Shown here piece after piece: positions 22,801 through 33,600 of a stretch of 64,000 bases of DNA. Positions within the stretch are counted from its first letter, which is position 1, and each line of letters begins with the position of its first letter. The translations under genes and the position numbers were made by a program. The notes under the pieces were generated by a model, which saw only the letters and a program-made list of their open reading frames with translations, ran no database searches and was not told the DNA's origin. This DNA comes from Rhipidocladum racemiflorum (taxonomy: Eukaryota; Streptophyta; Magnoliopsida; Poales; Poaceae), in contig JAYEVF010000033.1 in NCBI GenBank assembly GCA_036346355.1, positions 310,001-374,000 of the forward strand. The letters are read 5' to 3'.

Positions 22801-23211
22801 TGTCAAGGGCGTCGGGACCTAGGGTAGCTGGCCCTTGGCTGCGGAGATTGTAGCCGCGGTCCGTCTTCGCCGGCGAGGTTTTAGCCCCTCTGCCGTCGGC
22901 TTGTTGGAAGAGAGAGAGATGGGAGATTAGAGGTAATGATCTTGCTTAATTCTCTCAATCTGTCGATACAGGAATATATAGCCAAGGGCCTTAACCAATC
23001 TCTCCTAGACTTAAGGAATATAAATAGAAACTATCAATCTCTCCTAGACTTAAGGAATATCAATCTCTCCTAGACTTAAGGAATAAAGATAGAAACTAAT
23101 CTATCTTTTCCAAACTTAGCCACTCGCGGTGGCTTCCTCCTGCGCGCGCAGCGCGTTCTGTGGCGCGGCGCATGTCACGGCGGCGCCTGTACGTGCGTCC
23201 GCACATGACAT
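21793..23211. repeat. Chimeric direct repeat, left copy (X flank + Y LTR)
   Basis: 1419 bp matching 25744-27163 at about 98-99% by eye. It consists of 1008 bp of X plus the whole Y LTR. The two copies stay in register (offset 3951) through the X part, so the homology crosses the LTR border without a break. A 30-bp patch near 23140 (left CGCGCGCAGCGCG, right CAGTACATGCTAG) is the only strongly different part. Confidence 0.9.
22801..23211 (-). mobile_element. Element Y 3' LTR, 411 bp
   Basis: In the element's (minus) sense it starts TGTCATGTGCGGACG at 23211 and ends at 22801. A purine tract, GAGGGGGGGAGAGA, lies just before it on the minus strand (23225-23212). The polyprotein runs on into this LTR. 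Confidence 0.85.
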
Positions 23212-25743
23212 CTCTCCCCCCCTCGAGATCCAGCTCGTCCTCGAGCTGAAAGTCCGGGAACCGGGCGCGGAAGTCGCCGAGGTCTTCCCATGTTGCTGAT
23301 GCGGCCTGCTCGCCGCGCCAATGCACGAGCACCTGGCGAACTCCTCGCGCCAGGCGAGCTCGCTCTACCCGGAGTGGCTCGGGAACCACCGCGCCATGGT
23401 GGACTGTGGGCAGATCAGGAGGCGTGGCCGGCGGGGTCCTGACGAATTTCTTTAGCACTCCAACATGGAACACATCATGAAGACGCGCGCCTTGCGGCAG
23501 TTCCAGGCGGACAGCGACGTCGTTGATCAGTTCGGCGACGCGGTAGGGGCCGACGAATCGGGGCTTGAGCTTCCCCGTGGCCGAGCGTGGAAGGGAGGTT
23601 GCCGCGCGCTGACGGAGGCGCAGGAACGCCCATTTGCCGACCTGGTAAGACACCGGTCGATGGAGCCGGTCGTAGTGGCGCTTCTGCACCGCCTGCGCCT
23701 GTTCCAGGCGATAGCGGACGTCAGCAAGGAAGGCCTCGCGATCTTCCATCTCTGAGCAACGGTACCAACACGAGTCTCACCGGGCTCGTAGGATCGGATG
23801 GAGGGCGGGTCGCGGCCGTAGACCACCCGGAACGGTGTCTCGTGTAGCGACGACTGGTAGGCTGTGTTGTAGATGTACTCAGCCCACGGCAGCCAGCTAA
23901 GCCACTGTCGGGGCGTCGCTGTGAAGCAACAGTACATGATGATGGCCAGCGGTTAGCGACTTAAAGTGCGGCCATCCGTCTGGGGGTGGAAGGCCGAAGA
24001 CATGTGCAGCTTCGTGCCCATGAGGCGCATGAGCTCGCGCCAGAATGCCGAAGTGAACACCGGGTCGCGATCGGACACGATGGACTGCGGAATGCCGTGG
24101 AGACGCACGATGTCGGCGAAGAAGGCCTGCGCCACGGACTCGGCGGTGTACGGGTGCGCCAAGGGGATGAAGTGGCAGTACTTGCTGAAGCGGTCCACGA
24201 CGGAGAGGATGACCGTCTTCCCGTGCACCCGGGGTAGCGCCTCCACGAAGTCCAGACCGATGTCTGCCCAGACGATGGAGGGAACTGGCAACGGTTGCAG
24301 CAAGCCGGCCGGGTGCAGGTGTTCGGACTTGTACCGCTGACATGTCGCGCACGCCCGCACGAAGTCCTGCACCAAACGACGCATGTTGGGGAAATGGAAG
24401 TCGCGGCGGAGACGGTGCAGCGTGCGGTGGACGCCCTCGTGGCCGTCGTCGTGGACTGCGGCCAGGATCTCCTGCAGTAGTGGTGAGGCGGGCGGGATGT
24501 ACAGGCGCCCTTCGTAGGCGACCATGTCGTCCACCACTGCCCATGGCGCCGCGCGCGTGCCGGCGTGGATCTCGGCATGGATGGCGACCAGGGCCGGATC
24601 AGTGGCCTGGGCGTGACGGAGGCGCGCGATGAAGTCGAAGCGGGGTGCCGAGATTGCCAGCAACTCGCCCCCTTCGGTGTCGCGGCGGGAGAGGGCGTCG
24701 GCCACGGTGTTCGTTGCTCCGACACATACTCAGCGAAAAATCGAACCCCAAGAGCTTGCCGACCCAATGGTGTTGGGGTATCGTGGCCAGGCGCTGGTCA
24801 AGGAGGTACTTGAGGCTGTAGTGGTCCGTCCTGACGACGAAGCGCCGCCCCCATAAATACGGCGTCCAATGCCGAACCGCCTGGACGAGGCCGATGAGTT
24901 CCCGCTCGTAAGCGGCGAGGGAGCGGTGTCGGGGGGCGATAGGGTGGCTGAAGAAGGCAACCGGGTGGCCGTCCTGGACGAGCACGGCGCTGAACCCGTG
25001 CGACGAAGCATCACATTCGACGATGAAGAGCTTGGAGAAGTCCGGCATGGCGAGGACAGGGGCCGTGGTGACTGCGGCCTTGAGCGCTGCGAACGCCGCG
25101 GCTGCTGCGTCGTCCCAAGTAAAGCCGTCCTTCTTGAGGAGGGTGGTCAATGGTGCGGCGACCGTGCCGTAGTTGTGGACGAACTTGCGGTAGTAGCCCG
25201 CTAAGCCGAGGAAGCCACGCACCGCCCGAGCCGAACATGGTGCCGGCCAGTCGAGGATGGCCTGCACCTTGGCGGGATCCATGGTGACGCCCGCCTCAGA
25301 TATGACGTGGCCGAGGTAGGCGACGGAGGGGGCGCCAAAGGCACACTTGGCGCGCTTGACGAAGAGCCCATGCCGCCGAAGCTCGGAGAGGACGGCGCGG
25401 AGATGGCGAAGGTGATTCACCCAAGTCTTGCTATATATCAAAATGTCATCAAAAATACGAGGACGAAACGATGAAGGAAGGGGCGAAGTACATCATTCAT
25501 GAGGGCCTGAAACGTTGCCGGAGCGTTGCAGAGCCCGAACGCCATCACCAGGAACTCATATAGGCCGTCGTGGGTGCGGAACGCGGTCTTGTGCACATCC
25601 TCCAGCCGCATCCGCACCTGGTGGTACCCGGATCGCAGGTCCAGCTTGGAGAAGAACCGCGCGCCGTGGAGTTCGTCGAGAAGCTCGTCGACCACCGGGA
25701 TGGGGAACGCGTCCTTGACAGTGAGCGCGTTCAGGGCGCGTTC
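23096..25743 (-). pseudogene. Element Y: chromovirus (Ty3/gypsy) pol, 5'-truncated
   Basis: Reverse transcriptase begins abruptly at 25743 ('RALNALTVKDAFPIPVVDEL'), with gag, protease and the RT N-terminus missing. The RT active-site motif is shifted: the run of five T on the minus strand (25455-25451) is one short of what is needed to read 'VFFDDILIYS'. RNase H follows ('VECDASSHGFSAVLVQDG'), then the integrase zinc finger ('HEGVHRTLHRL...CATCQ'), the catalytic Asp motifs ('WADIGLDFVEALP', 'SIVSDRDPVFTSAFW') and 'AFHPQTDG'. A stop and deletion near 23940 and a shift near 23755 break the rest. The C-terminal chromodomain ('VLVHWRGEQAASATWEDLGD') could target modified histones. The ORF ends inside the 3' LTR at 23096. 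The high GC (about 65%) contrasts with the flanks. Confidence 0.88.
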
Positions 25744-25746
25744 AGG
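25725..25746. repeat. 11-bp filler duplication at the Y junction
   Basis: GCGCGTTCAGG occurs twice in tandem (25725-25735 and 25736-25746). The first belongs to the RT reading frame; the second lies exactly between RT and the duplicated X sequence (ACTTAACC...). Its last three bases, AGG, also fit the X side, as expected of templated end joining. Confidence 0.85.
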
Positions 25747-27163
25747 ACTTAACCTTGTAAGTCTTTGAACTGGGTCAAACATAATACCACGTCTATAATG
25801 GGATGAACCTAAGTTACTTATGTCTTAGCATGTGATACCTCAGGTTGATAGTCACACGGGGTGTGTGGTTATGGGGAAGGATGTGGTGTACTGTGGTCTC
25901 ACATCGGTCCAACAGTATGTCGGTCCTATACTTCGACTTTGTGTGAGGGAAGGGATAGTGTATGGCATTACTAGGAGATTCATGTGTTGGGGTAGAAGTT
26001 TCTGAAAGGTTTTGTAATTATGATCTACTAGTCACACGTCAATGGGTACGTGGCAATGCATGGCAGTTTAGTTCGATCATATCTTGTGGGTAAAGTGTAT
26101 AACCTCTGCAGAGTGTATCAACCTATTCAATAGCCGTGTCCACGATGGACAATGCTCGAAAATTACAGTCAAAGGTTAGATCTTGAAAAATAAACTTGGG
26201 AAGGGAGGCTATGTCCCATTGGAGTTGATAAATTGGTTATGTTGTGTACCATTGGAGTTGATAAATTGGTTAGACTATGTGCCAGGTTACCTTGGGAAAA
26301 TAAATGAGAAAGTTACTTAGTAGCAATAATTATTTTACAACCATTTCAATCTATACATGTTAATTCTTTGGAAATGTCGCTTTGTACAAAATAATCATGT
26401 CAACCATTCACTTGGAATAAGCCATGCATGCAGTATAATAGATTTGCATCATATGCATAATTTGCTGAGTGTTTTATGTACTCACCTCTTTGTAACCCCA
26501 ACTCACTAGTTGAGGAGGAGTCTACACCAGCTTACGAGGAGTTCCAGGAGGAGATGGTTAATTAGGGTGCGACCTTTATTAGTTGCATGTTGCATATTGA
26601 TGGGTTACTACGAATCTTCTTTTTCGCTTCATATTTCTTTATTTCTTAGTGTATGCCCTGCGTGGTATAATATTGTAAGTTGAACATAAGGTCATTCAAA
26701 CATGTTATATTAATAGATGAAGTACTTTATATTATTTTTACTGTGTATGATTGTCAAGGGCGTCGGGACCTAGGGTAGCTGGCCCTTGGCTGCGGAGATT
26801 GTAGCCGGGGTCCGTCTTCGCCGGCGAGGTTTTAGCCCCTCTGCCGTCGGCTTGTTGGAAGAGAGAGAGATGGGAGATTAGAGATAATGATCTTGCTTAA
26901 TTCTCTCAATCTGTCGATACAGGAATATATAGCCAAGGGCCTTAACCAATCTCTCCTAGACTTAAGGAATATAAATAGAAACTATCAATCTCTCCTAGAC
27001 TTAAGGAATATCAATCTCTCCTAGACATAAGGAATAAAGATAGAAACTAATCTATCTTTTCCAAACTTAGCCACTCGCGGTGGCTTCCTCTCCTGCAGTA
27101 CATGCTAGATACGTGGCGGCGCATGTCACGGCGGCGCCTGTACGTGCGTCCGCACATGACAAT
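25744..27163. repeat. Chimeric direct repeat, right copy (X flank + Y LTR)
   Basis: 1420 bp counterpart of 21793-23211. Bases 25744-26751 are X sequence that does not belong here: in a normal element the 5' LTR would border the primer-binding site and gag. No primer-binding site is seen. Confidence 0.9.
26752..27163 (-). mobile_element. Element Y 5' LTR, 412 bp
   Basis: Starts (minus sense) TGTCATGTGCGGACG at 27163 and ends at 26752. It is flanked on the outside by ATGAT (27164-27168), the 5-bp target duplication shared with 22796-22800. Confidence 0.88.
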
Positions 27164-27267
27164 GATTGTGATATTTCATCTATGTTGAGACTGTGTGCAC
27201 TAGCGTTATCCTGGACTAGTGCTGAATACACAAAGGGTCTGGATTTGTACATTTGGGTCCCGACACA
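27164..27267 (+). mobile_element. LTR 'X', 3' end
   Basis: Continues X after the Y insertion (TGTGATATTTCATC...) and ends TTGGGTCCCGACACA. The end matches, in style and several words (GTGT(G/A)CACTAGCGTT, GGGTCCC), the LTR end at 63740-64000 read on the minus strand, so both are ends of one LTR family. Confidence 0.55.
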
Positions 27268-27498
27268 CTGACAATTTGCTCTTAAACCTAGCTATAAATT
27301 TCTAGTACTTGACTTTATGCCAAAATCATAAAGTTAGTTAGTATGATCATAATTGATCACAATCAATATATAGATATGCATTGTAGGTTTTGCAAAGTTC
27401 ATCACAATCATCCACTTGCTTACAAGTTCAACATTTTACACATGATGACACCTCCTCATAACTCCACTTGCTTATTCTTTTATATAAAAATTAGCCCT

Positions 27499-28129
27499 TC
27501 ACGATGATTGACGCGTGTAGCTAGCTTCGTCAGGTTGTTCTTCCTGGACCATGATGATGTTTCCGATAGGAGGCAACTCATCAAATTGATTGTACTCTTC
27601 CTCATCTACTACATTCTCAACTCCAACAATCATCCTTTTTCCCTGAAGAACAATGTGGTGCTTCTTGTTGGACAGGTCAATTACATAGAAGACTTGAACA
27701 ACTTGATTAGCGAGTAGGAATGGTCCATCTTGATATCCTACATGTTCGAGGACCACAGTAGTGACGCCGTACTTGTCAACCCTCGCCTGCTGGAGGTAGA
27801 CCCAACGGCACCGAAATAAGGGGATCTTGAATAGTATGTAGTCGAGCTCCCAAATCTCCTCTATGAACCCATAGTAGGAGCTCTTCGTCGACCTGGCGGT
27901 ATTGAACACATCAATACGAACATCGCTGTTATGGTTTCAGCTCTTCGTATCCTAATCTCTAGTGTAAAATGTGTACCCATTTAAGTCGTATCCTTTCCAT
28001 GTGACAACTGTAAATGTTGGCCATTTTGCCAACCATGTTAATTTATCATGATCACCTGATGAGCTCCTAGTGATGGGTCACTCCTTCAACCATTTGTTGA
28101 ACCGAAGGTCGGCTGTCTCATGATCCAAT
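27499..28129 (-). pseudogene. CACTA (En/Spm) transposase, C-terminal part
   Basis: The minus strand encodes the domain that follows the catalytic core in plant CACTA TNPD-type transposases (DUF4216-like): 'WKGYDLNGYTFYTRD', 'YYGFIEEIWELDYILFKIPL', 'FRCRWVYLQQARVDKYGVTT' and 'QDGPFLLANQVVQVFYVIDL'. The upstream piece 'LRFNKWLKE' lies at 28105-28080, with stops in between. The coding sequence is interrupted at 28129 by element Z and resumes beyond it at 39071 across the duplicated CCAAT. It is a pseudogene with several in-frame stops. Confidence 0.85.
28125..28129. repeat. Target-site duplication of element Z (left)
   Basis: CCAAT lies immediately before the LTR start TGTGGTGGACC. The same five bases follow both LTR copies (28725-28729 and 39071-39075). 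Confidence 0.85.
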
Positions 28130-28724
28130 TGTGGTGGACCGGCCAGGCTCATCCCTTTCCCTCGGCTAGCTAAACGAAGCCCCTGTATCTAATGGCCCAC
28201 GAGAACGGATTTCTAAACGTCAACCTCTTCCTTCGATAAAGCCATAAGTCCATACCTTAGGAGATCATCCCCCGGTAAAAAGGGATGATGGATAATGATC
28301 GCCCCTTTCCCCCCCTCCGCAACGAGGGGAAGTCCCCTTCCATGGCGAGGGAAGAAACCAGAGGAAATCACTCCCAGCAATGTCTCCATCTGACGTGAAC
28401 CTAGTGTTAATCTCCAAGGTCTGACATCCCCCAACAACTCCTCCCGAGTACACAATGACGTGTCCAGGCAATCTGAAACCCCAACACAAGTGAAATTCCC
28501 GTCGAACCCCTATAAAAGGAGTACGAACAGAGGGCAAAAACCCCAACGTATGAGAGACGTGATTCAATAAAAAAAAATTCAGGTTAGCCCTTGGCAAGAA
28601 ATAATAAAGAAAAAGAAGGCCTATAAAGCGGGGAAGAGGACAAGGTAGAAGCGGGTTCCAGAAAAATAAGCTTGATCAAAGCGAAGAGGAAGAGAAAAGA
28701 GACCGGTGGTTCCACGAAACCACA
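28130..28724 (+). mobile_element. Element Z 5' LTR, 595 bp
   Basis: Begins TGTGGTGGACCGGCC and ends GAAACCACA. It differs from the 3' LTR by roughly 2-3% by eye. Promoter-like CCCCTATAAAAGGAG lies near 28508. It should be followed by a primer-binding site but is followed by CCAAT and CACTA coding sequence. Confidence 0.85.
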
Positions 28725-29077
28725 CCAATACTCCTATTGTGCTAGATTTTTCTTACCATAGCGGTGCTTGCGATCTTCGATATCTGAGGACACTACAACC
28801 ATGTGTTGACAAATCGTGAAAGAGGCTTGAGCATAGGCAATCGGATAAGCGTGATTACTTTCCTTACGATGGTCCGATACCCTCGAACCTCCCCTCATGG
28901 CGAGATCGAGGCACACCTATAAGTTCAACCTGAGCAATGTAATCAACACAGAAGTCGATGACCTCTTCAGTTGCATAACCTTCAATAATGCTACCTTACG
29001 GTCGAGATCGGTTCCGTACGCTCGAATTGAGAATTCCCATGTACCTCTCAAAAGGGTATGTGCTACGTAGGAACACG
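28725..29077 (-). pseudogene. Duplicated piece of the CACTA transposase (DUF4218-like)
   Basis: Minus-strand coding matches 'YPFERYMGILNSSVRNRSRP', 'GSIIEGYATEEVIDFCVDYI' and 'VPRSRHEG' of the same domain at 39071-39425. It lies between the Z 5' LTR and Z internal sequence, a place where host flank should never be in an intact element. Small differences from the right copy (for example GATATCTGAGG versus GATATACAGGG) show that time has passed since duplication. Confidence 0.85.
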
Positions 29078-29243
29078 TAGAGGTGCAAATGGATCAAAGT
29101 CTAGCACAAGTCTGATCTAAGTCCAAAATTTTGTTTCTTTGATCTAATCCAATCCAAATCTAAAACTAATAGGTCTATATCCAACCCAGGCCCAAATAAA
29201 GGTTTGGATATTGATCCAAGTCATTTACATGCACAACTAATAG
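29078..29243. mobile_element. hAT MITE, truncated duplicate
   Basis: Starts TAGAGGTGCAAATGG after GGAACACG, like the full element at 39426, and breaks at AACTAATAG (29243). The words ACAAC at 29233 and again at 29244 flank the break, a possible microhomology. Confidence 0.85.
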
Positions 29244-30210
29244 ACAACCTCCGAAGGGAAGACGGGCCCCAACAAGAGAATCAAGAATTCGCCCCGCGCA
29301 AGAGGGCGAGGGAAGGACCTCCCTCCCAACGCCAAAATGAGGGAACGATACCCAGAGCCTGGAAGAAGAGACGAAAGGAGGAGAATCCACCACATTGAAA
29401 AACCAAGAAATCGGCAAGCCACGGGCGGCCGGCCGCGAGCGGCGAGACGAGGCCACCCCAGCCGAGGAAAGCAAGGCGAGGGAAGCCGAGTTAACAAGAG
29501 GGAAGGGACGAGCCCGGCGATGCTTTTGTGAATATCACGGGAAAATATCACTCATGACACCATCCAATGCAAAGTGATCAACGGATATCGGGCGGTTCGG
29601 CGAAACGAGAGAGAAGTCAAGGCATCTGCAGCCGGAAGCACCTCCTATTGGGCGACAACACCCCTTCCTCGGTAGGAATGAATCATCTCCGTCGCATTAT
29701 CAGCGTCATTGCGGGGGCTCCTCATCACATCTCTCGTCAAAGGCGAGAGGAAGGCTTACGCCCGACAAATTAACCACATTGCAATTACCCCGCCACCCTT
29801 CCTCCGGTAAAATGCGAGCCAATCACATTCACACAGGAGGGCCACGCAGTACACTTCCCGCACCAAGATTCCTTGGTAGTAACCGCCATTATCGCCGATT
29901 GCGAAGTCGTCGAATATTGGTAGATGGAGGAGCGCTGCGGACATACTATCCATGAAGGCTTTCCAACAAATGATGATTCCACAAGATCGGTTGAAAAAAT
30001 CGGAAGTGCCGTTGATGGGTTTTGGAGGAAGCACGGTCGACACCACAGGGCAATTGGAGCTTGAAGTCACATTCGCGACGCCACAAGCCAGCGTCACGAG
30101 TCGGGTCACATTCGTTGTGGTAGACATGCCATTCCAATACAATGTGATCCTAGGCAGGGGCTCGTTGACAACCCTGGGGGCCGTAATTCATCACGGTTTC
30201 TGTGCATGAA
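29244..30210 (+). pseudogene. Element Z gag end and protease
   Basis: Tat-lineage gypsy. The gag C-terminus with a zinc-knuckle-like 'CEYHG' segment near 29530-29575 is followed by the aspartic protease region. Its upstream half is full of shifts ('HFPHQDSLVVTAIIADCEVV'). The open part, 29952-30209, contains 'PLMGFGGSTVDTTGQLELEV', 'ASVTSRVTFVVVDMPFQYNV' and 'ILGRGSLTTLGAVIHHGF'. The catalytic 'VDTGSSADIL' motif is not readable, probably lost near 29925. The gag N-terminus and primer-binding site are missing because the internal region is joined to duplicated flank at 29243/29244. Confidence 0.8.
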
Positions 30211-30558
30211 AATTCCCTCGAAGATGGTGTCATCACGGTGCGAGAGACCAAGCCTTGGCAAGGAAGATAGATATGGAGAACCCACCTCAAATCAAACACG
30301 TGCATTCTTGAGCTAGATCCGTCGTGCACACCGTCGCGGTAGGTGGCTCCTAAACCACAACCCGGGGAGAAACCCAGCGGATACCGCTCGGGCCAGGAAG
30401 CGACAAGGCAGTGAGCCTCGGCACCATGTTGTCTCGAGAGGAGGAAAAACACTTGATCTTTGCTCCTCTAGGAATATGAAATCGTGTTCGCATGGGGGCG
30501 AAGACCTTCCAAGGCCCCGAGAGAAACTTATCGAACATGCCCTCGCTATTAATCCAGC

Positions 30559-32270
30559 GTGAAGCCTAAGAAGCAAAAATTGAGAAAACTTGCAGTAGAA
30601 AGACAAGAAGCCGCGAAGGTGGAGGTGACTAAAGCTGCTTGGCGGGAATCATCCGCGAAACCCGATACGGTGGTGGCCAACATCGTCCTAGTCGGGAAGG
30701 CTAGCGGGGCATGGAGGATGTGCATCGACTTCACCGACTTAAACAAAGCATGCCCAAAGATGACTTCCCCACGACCGCATCGACCGGTGGTTGATTCAAC
30801 CTCCGGTCGAGAAAGGATGAGCTTCCTTGGCGCATACTCCGGTTATCACCAAATCTATATGCAAGAAGGAGCGAAGACAAGACGGCATTTGTTACTCCCT
30901 TGGTACCTATTGCTTCGTCGCGGATGCCTTTCGGGCTCAAAAGCGCAGTGCTACCTTCGCTCGACTCATCACGAAGATCTTGCCCGTCGGTTGGGAAGAA
31001 ATGTGAAGCCCTCGTTGGCGATGTCATTGTCAAAAGTGAAAAGAAAGAAGATCACATCGGGGACCTCAGAAACCTTGTAAATTTGATAAAAGGAAAGGTG
31101 AAGCTTAACCCGTCAAAATGTGTTTTTCGGCGTGGGCCTTGAGGAAAATTGCTAGGTTTCTGGTCTCCCAGCAGGCATAGAAGCGAATCGAGAAAGATAA
31201 GAGCTGTCAAGACATGGCTCCACCAAGAAACACAGAAAGAAGTACAACGATTGGCGGGGCGGATAAGCGGCGCTCGATCGATTCTTGCCAAAATCCGTGG
31301 AGGCGAAGTTTGCGGTCTTTAAAGCCTTGCGCACAAGCGATAGTTTAAATGCGGATAGGGGAATGCCAGCGCGCCTTCGACGACTTGAAGCGAGTCTCAT
31401 GGAGATCCCTGTCTGCAAAGCCGAAGCAAGGTGAGGAGCTTACATTATATCTAGCGGCTAGCCCCTTGGCCGTAAGCGCTGTGCTAGTGCGGCCCCTAGC
31501 GCCAAACAACGGCCGGTATCGCCGTCTGAAGCCCTCAAGGAGCGAAGCTACGATACTCGGAAATGGAAAAAGCGGCATACGCTCTGTTAATGGCATCTCG
31601 AAAGCTCGGCATTATTTTCGGGCCAACCGCATCAAGGTGCCGACTACCTATCCTCTAGGGTCTATGCTCTTCAACAGGGAAAGCACTGGGCGCATCAGCA
31701 AGTGGGCGGTCGAGCTAGCTCCCTTTGAATTAACCATAATTCCTCGCACGGTAATCAAAAGCCAAGCCCTCGTCGATTTCATGGTAGAATGGACTTCCCC
31801 AGCCCCGGAGAACAACCAAACTCCAACGATGTGGTCCATCAACTCCGACGGATCTTGGGGGGCGAGTGGAGCGGGAATAGCGGCGGTGATACACACACCC
31901 AGCGGAGAAAAAGTGGAGTTCGCAGCAAGGCTGGAATTTCCTTCAACCAACATTATAGCCGAGTATGAAGCGCTATTATTGGGTATCGAGCGAAGATCAT
32001 GGGAGCGAGAAAGGCGATAATATACAGGCTAGAAACTCATTCGAGGGCACATCACCAAAGTATATCAAGTGAAGGATGAACAGCTCCAGAAGTACGTCGA
32101 CATGGTCAGAACCATGGAGAAGGGTTTCACTGGGTTCACCGTTAACGCAATTCCCAGGTCCCAAAATGAGCAGCGCCGACGAGCTAGCCAAGATCGCAGC
32201 CACCGGAGGAACTCTACCTTCGACAATCTTCTTGAGATACTTCGCACCCCTCCATTCCTTCCCAGATAAA
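30559..32270 (+). pseudogene. Element Z reverse transcriptase and RNase H
   Basis: 'GKASGAWRMCIDFTDLNKAC' and 'MSFLGAYSGYHQIYMQEGAK' (30690-30880) are the RT fingers/palm typical of Tat elements. The YxDD region is unreadable because of shifts near 30900. The thumb/connection and a plant Tat-type second RNase H follow ('NSDGSWGASGAGIAAVIHTP', 'IIAEYEALLLGIE', 31845-31995). Shifts and stops occur every few hundred bases, so the element is dead. Confidence 0.82.
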
Positions 32271-33484
32271 TCTCATTGTTCGAGCAGCCGGTGGCGGAGG
32301 AATGAGATATACAACTACCTCCTGGAGGAGTTTTACAGACGAGGAGGCGCAAGCGGCGTCGGCGAGCAAGAAGTGCGCCATCATCAATGGCCTCCTATTC
32401 GTAGCGGCCTTTGCGCTCCATGGCTACGCTGCATTTCGCAAGAAGAGGAGTGCAAGCTTTACTTGAAGTGCACCAGGGAGATTGCGGGGCACACCAGGCC
32501 CCTAAATCTCGTGAGAAAGTTATTAGGATGAGGCTCTCACGGCCTTGGCGTTGCAAGATCACGAGCATATGGTCGGAAACAGCATCATGCGTGCCAATGG
32601 ATGACCAAGCAAACAAGGGCCCCGCCCAACGAATCGCATCGGTACCCCGATGCGGCCCTTCGCCAAGTGGGAATAGATATCGTTGGGGCGCTTCCTAAAG
32701 CTCGAGCAAACCTTGATTCGTAATCGTCGCCATCGATTACTTCTCCCGCTGGATCAGGCGAGCCGATTGCGAAGATAACCGCATGAGGCCGCCGTCAAAT
32801 TTCTATGGAAAGCGATTATCTCTGAATCTGGGGTCCCTTACCAGATCGTGACCGACAATGGGACTCAATTTGACTCCTGGAAATTCGCGATTCTTGTGAT
32901 AATATCGGGATAAAGATCTGTTCGCCTCGGTGGGTCATCCTCGATCGAGCAGGCGAGTGGAGCAGGCGAGCAGGTTACTTCTTGATGGCATAAAAAAGGC
33001 TTTACGGCTCTAAAAGGGGCTTTGGCCGACGATTTGAACCACGTCTTATGGGCCACCCGCGCTTCGGCCTCAAGAGCGGCCAAGGTTCTCCCCTTCCGCC
33101 TCCTTTTCGGGGAGGAAGCCGTTTCACCTGCGGAGATCTGTGCAAAATCCTTACGAGTAATCAAAACCCCGACCCATGAGGCAATCAACATCACGTGTGA
33201 TCTCGAGGAAGAACGCAAGCTTCAAGCCTTAAAGACCATGAAAGCCTATGCGGAGGCGTCAACTCGAGAAAGCTTCAACAAGAAGGTGAAGAAAGCGTGA
33301 AATACACCACAGGGACATGGTGCTCAAGCGGGCGCTCCGGCCTTGTGCGGAAAGCGATGTGGGAGGGACCATACATCATCCAAGAGTCAACAGCGAAGGG
33401 TGCGCACAAGCTCATTACCCCCGACGGAGAAGAAATACCACGGACATGGAATACCGACGCACTCAAAAAATTTTACCCGTAGGT
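32271..33484 (+). pseudogene. Element Z integrase
   Basis: Scattered frames carry 'PYQIVTDNGTQFDSWKF' (near 32835, the second catalytic Asp region), 'LPFRLLFGEEAVSPAEI' (33085-33140) and the C-terminal 'MWEGPYIIQESTAKGAHKLI' with 'TWNTDALKKFYP' before the stop at 33480-33482. Integrase inserts the cDNA. Downstream of RNase H, this order fixes the element as Ty3/gypsy. Confidence 0.8.
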
Positions 33485-33600
33485 GATGGAATCCGAAGGA
33501 AAGAAATGTACCGATCCTTATCAATAAAATAATGGAAAGACATTGCGAGCTCGAGCCATCTTCATATTCTCCAGGACTCAAATCAAGAAACCTGTTGCGA

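Larger units (their letters stand above)
28130..29243. repeat. Chimeric direct repeat, left copy (Z LTR + CACTA + half MITE)
   Basis: 1114 bp matching 38473-39591. It contains the Z LTR, TSD CCAAT, 348 bp of CACTA coding flank, the MITE target duplication GGAACACG and the first 166 bp of the hAT MITE. It stops dead at 29243, where Z internal sequence starts. Confidence 0.9.

Noticed and set aside
23465..25768. Plus-strand Arg/Ala/Gly-rich open frames
   Set aside because: Shadows of the GC-rich pol of element Y on the other strand.
28130..29243. Treating the 1.1-kb direct repeat as a simple LTR
   Set aside because: The CCAAT duplication and terminal TGTGG/CCACA show the LTR is only 595 bp; the rest is CACTA coding sequence and MITE.
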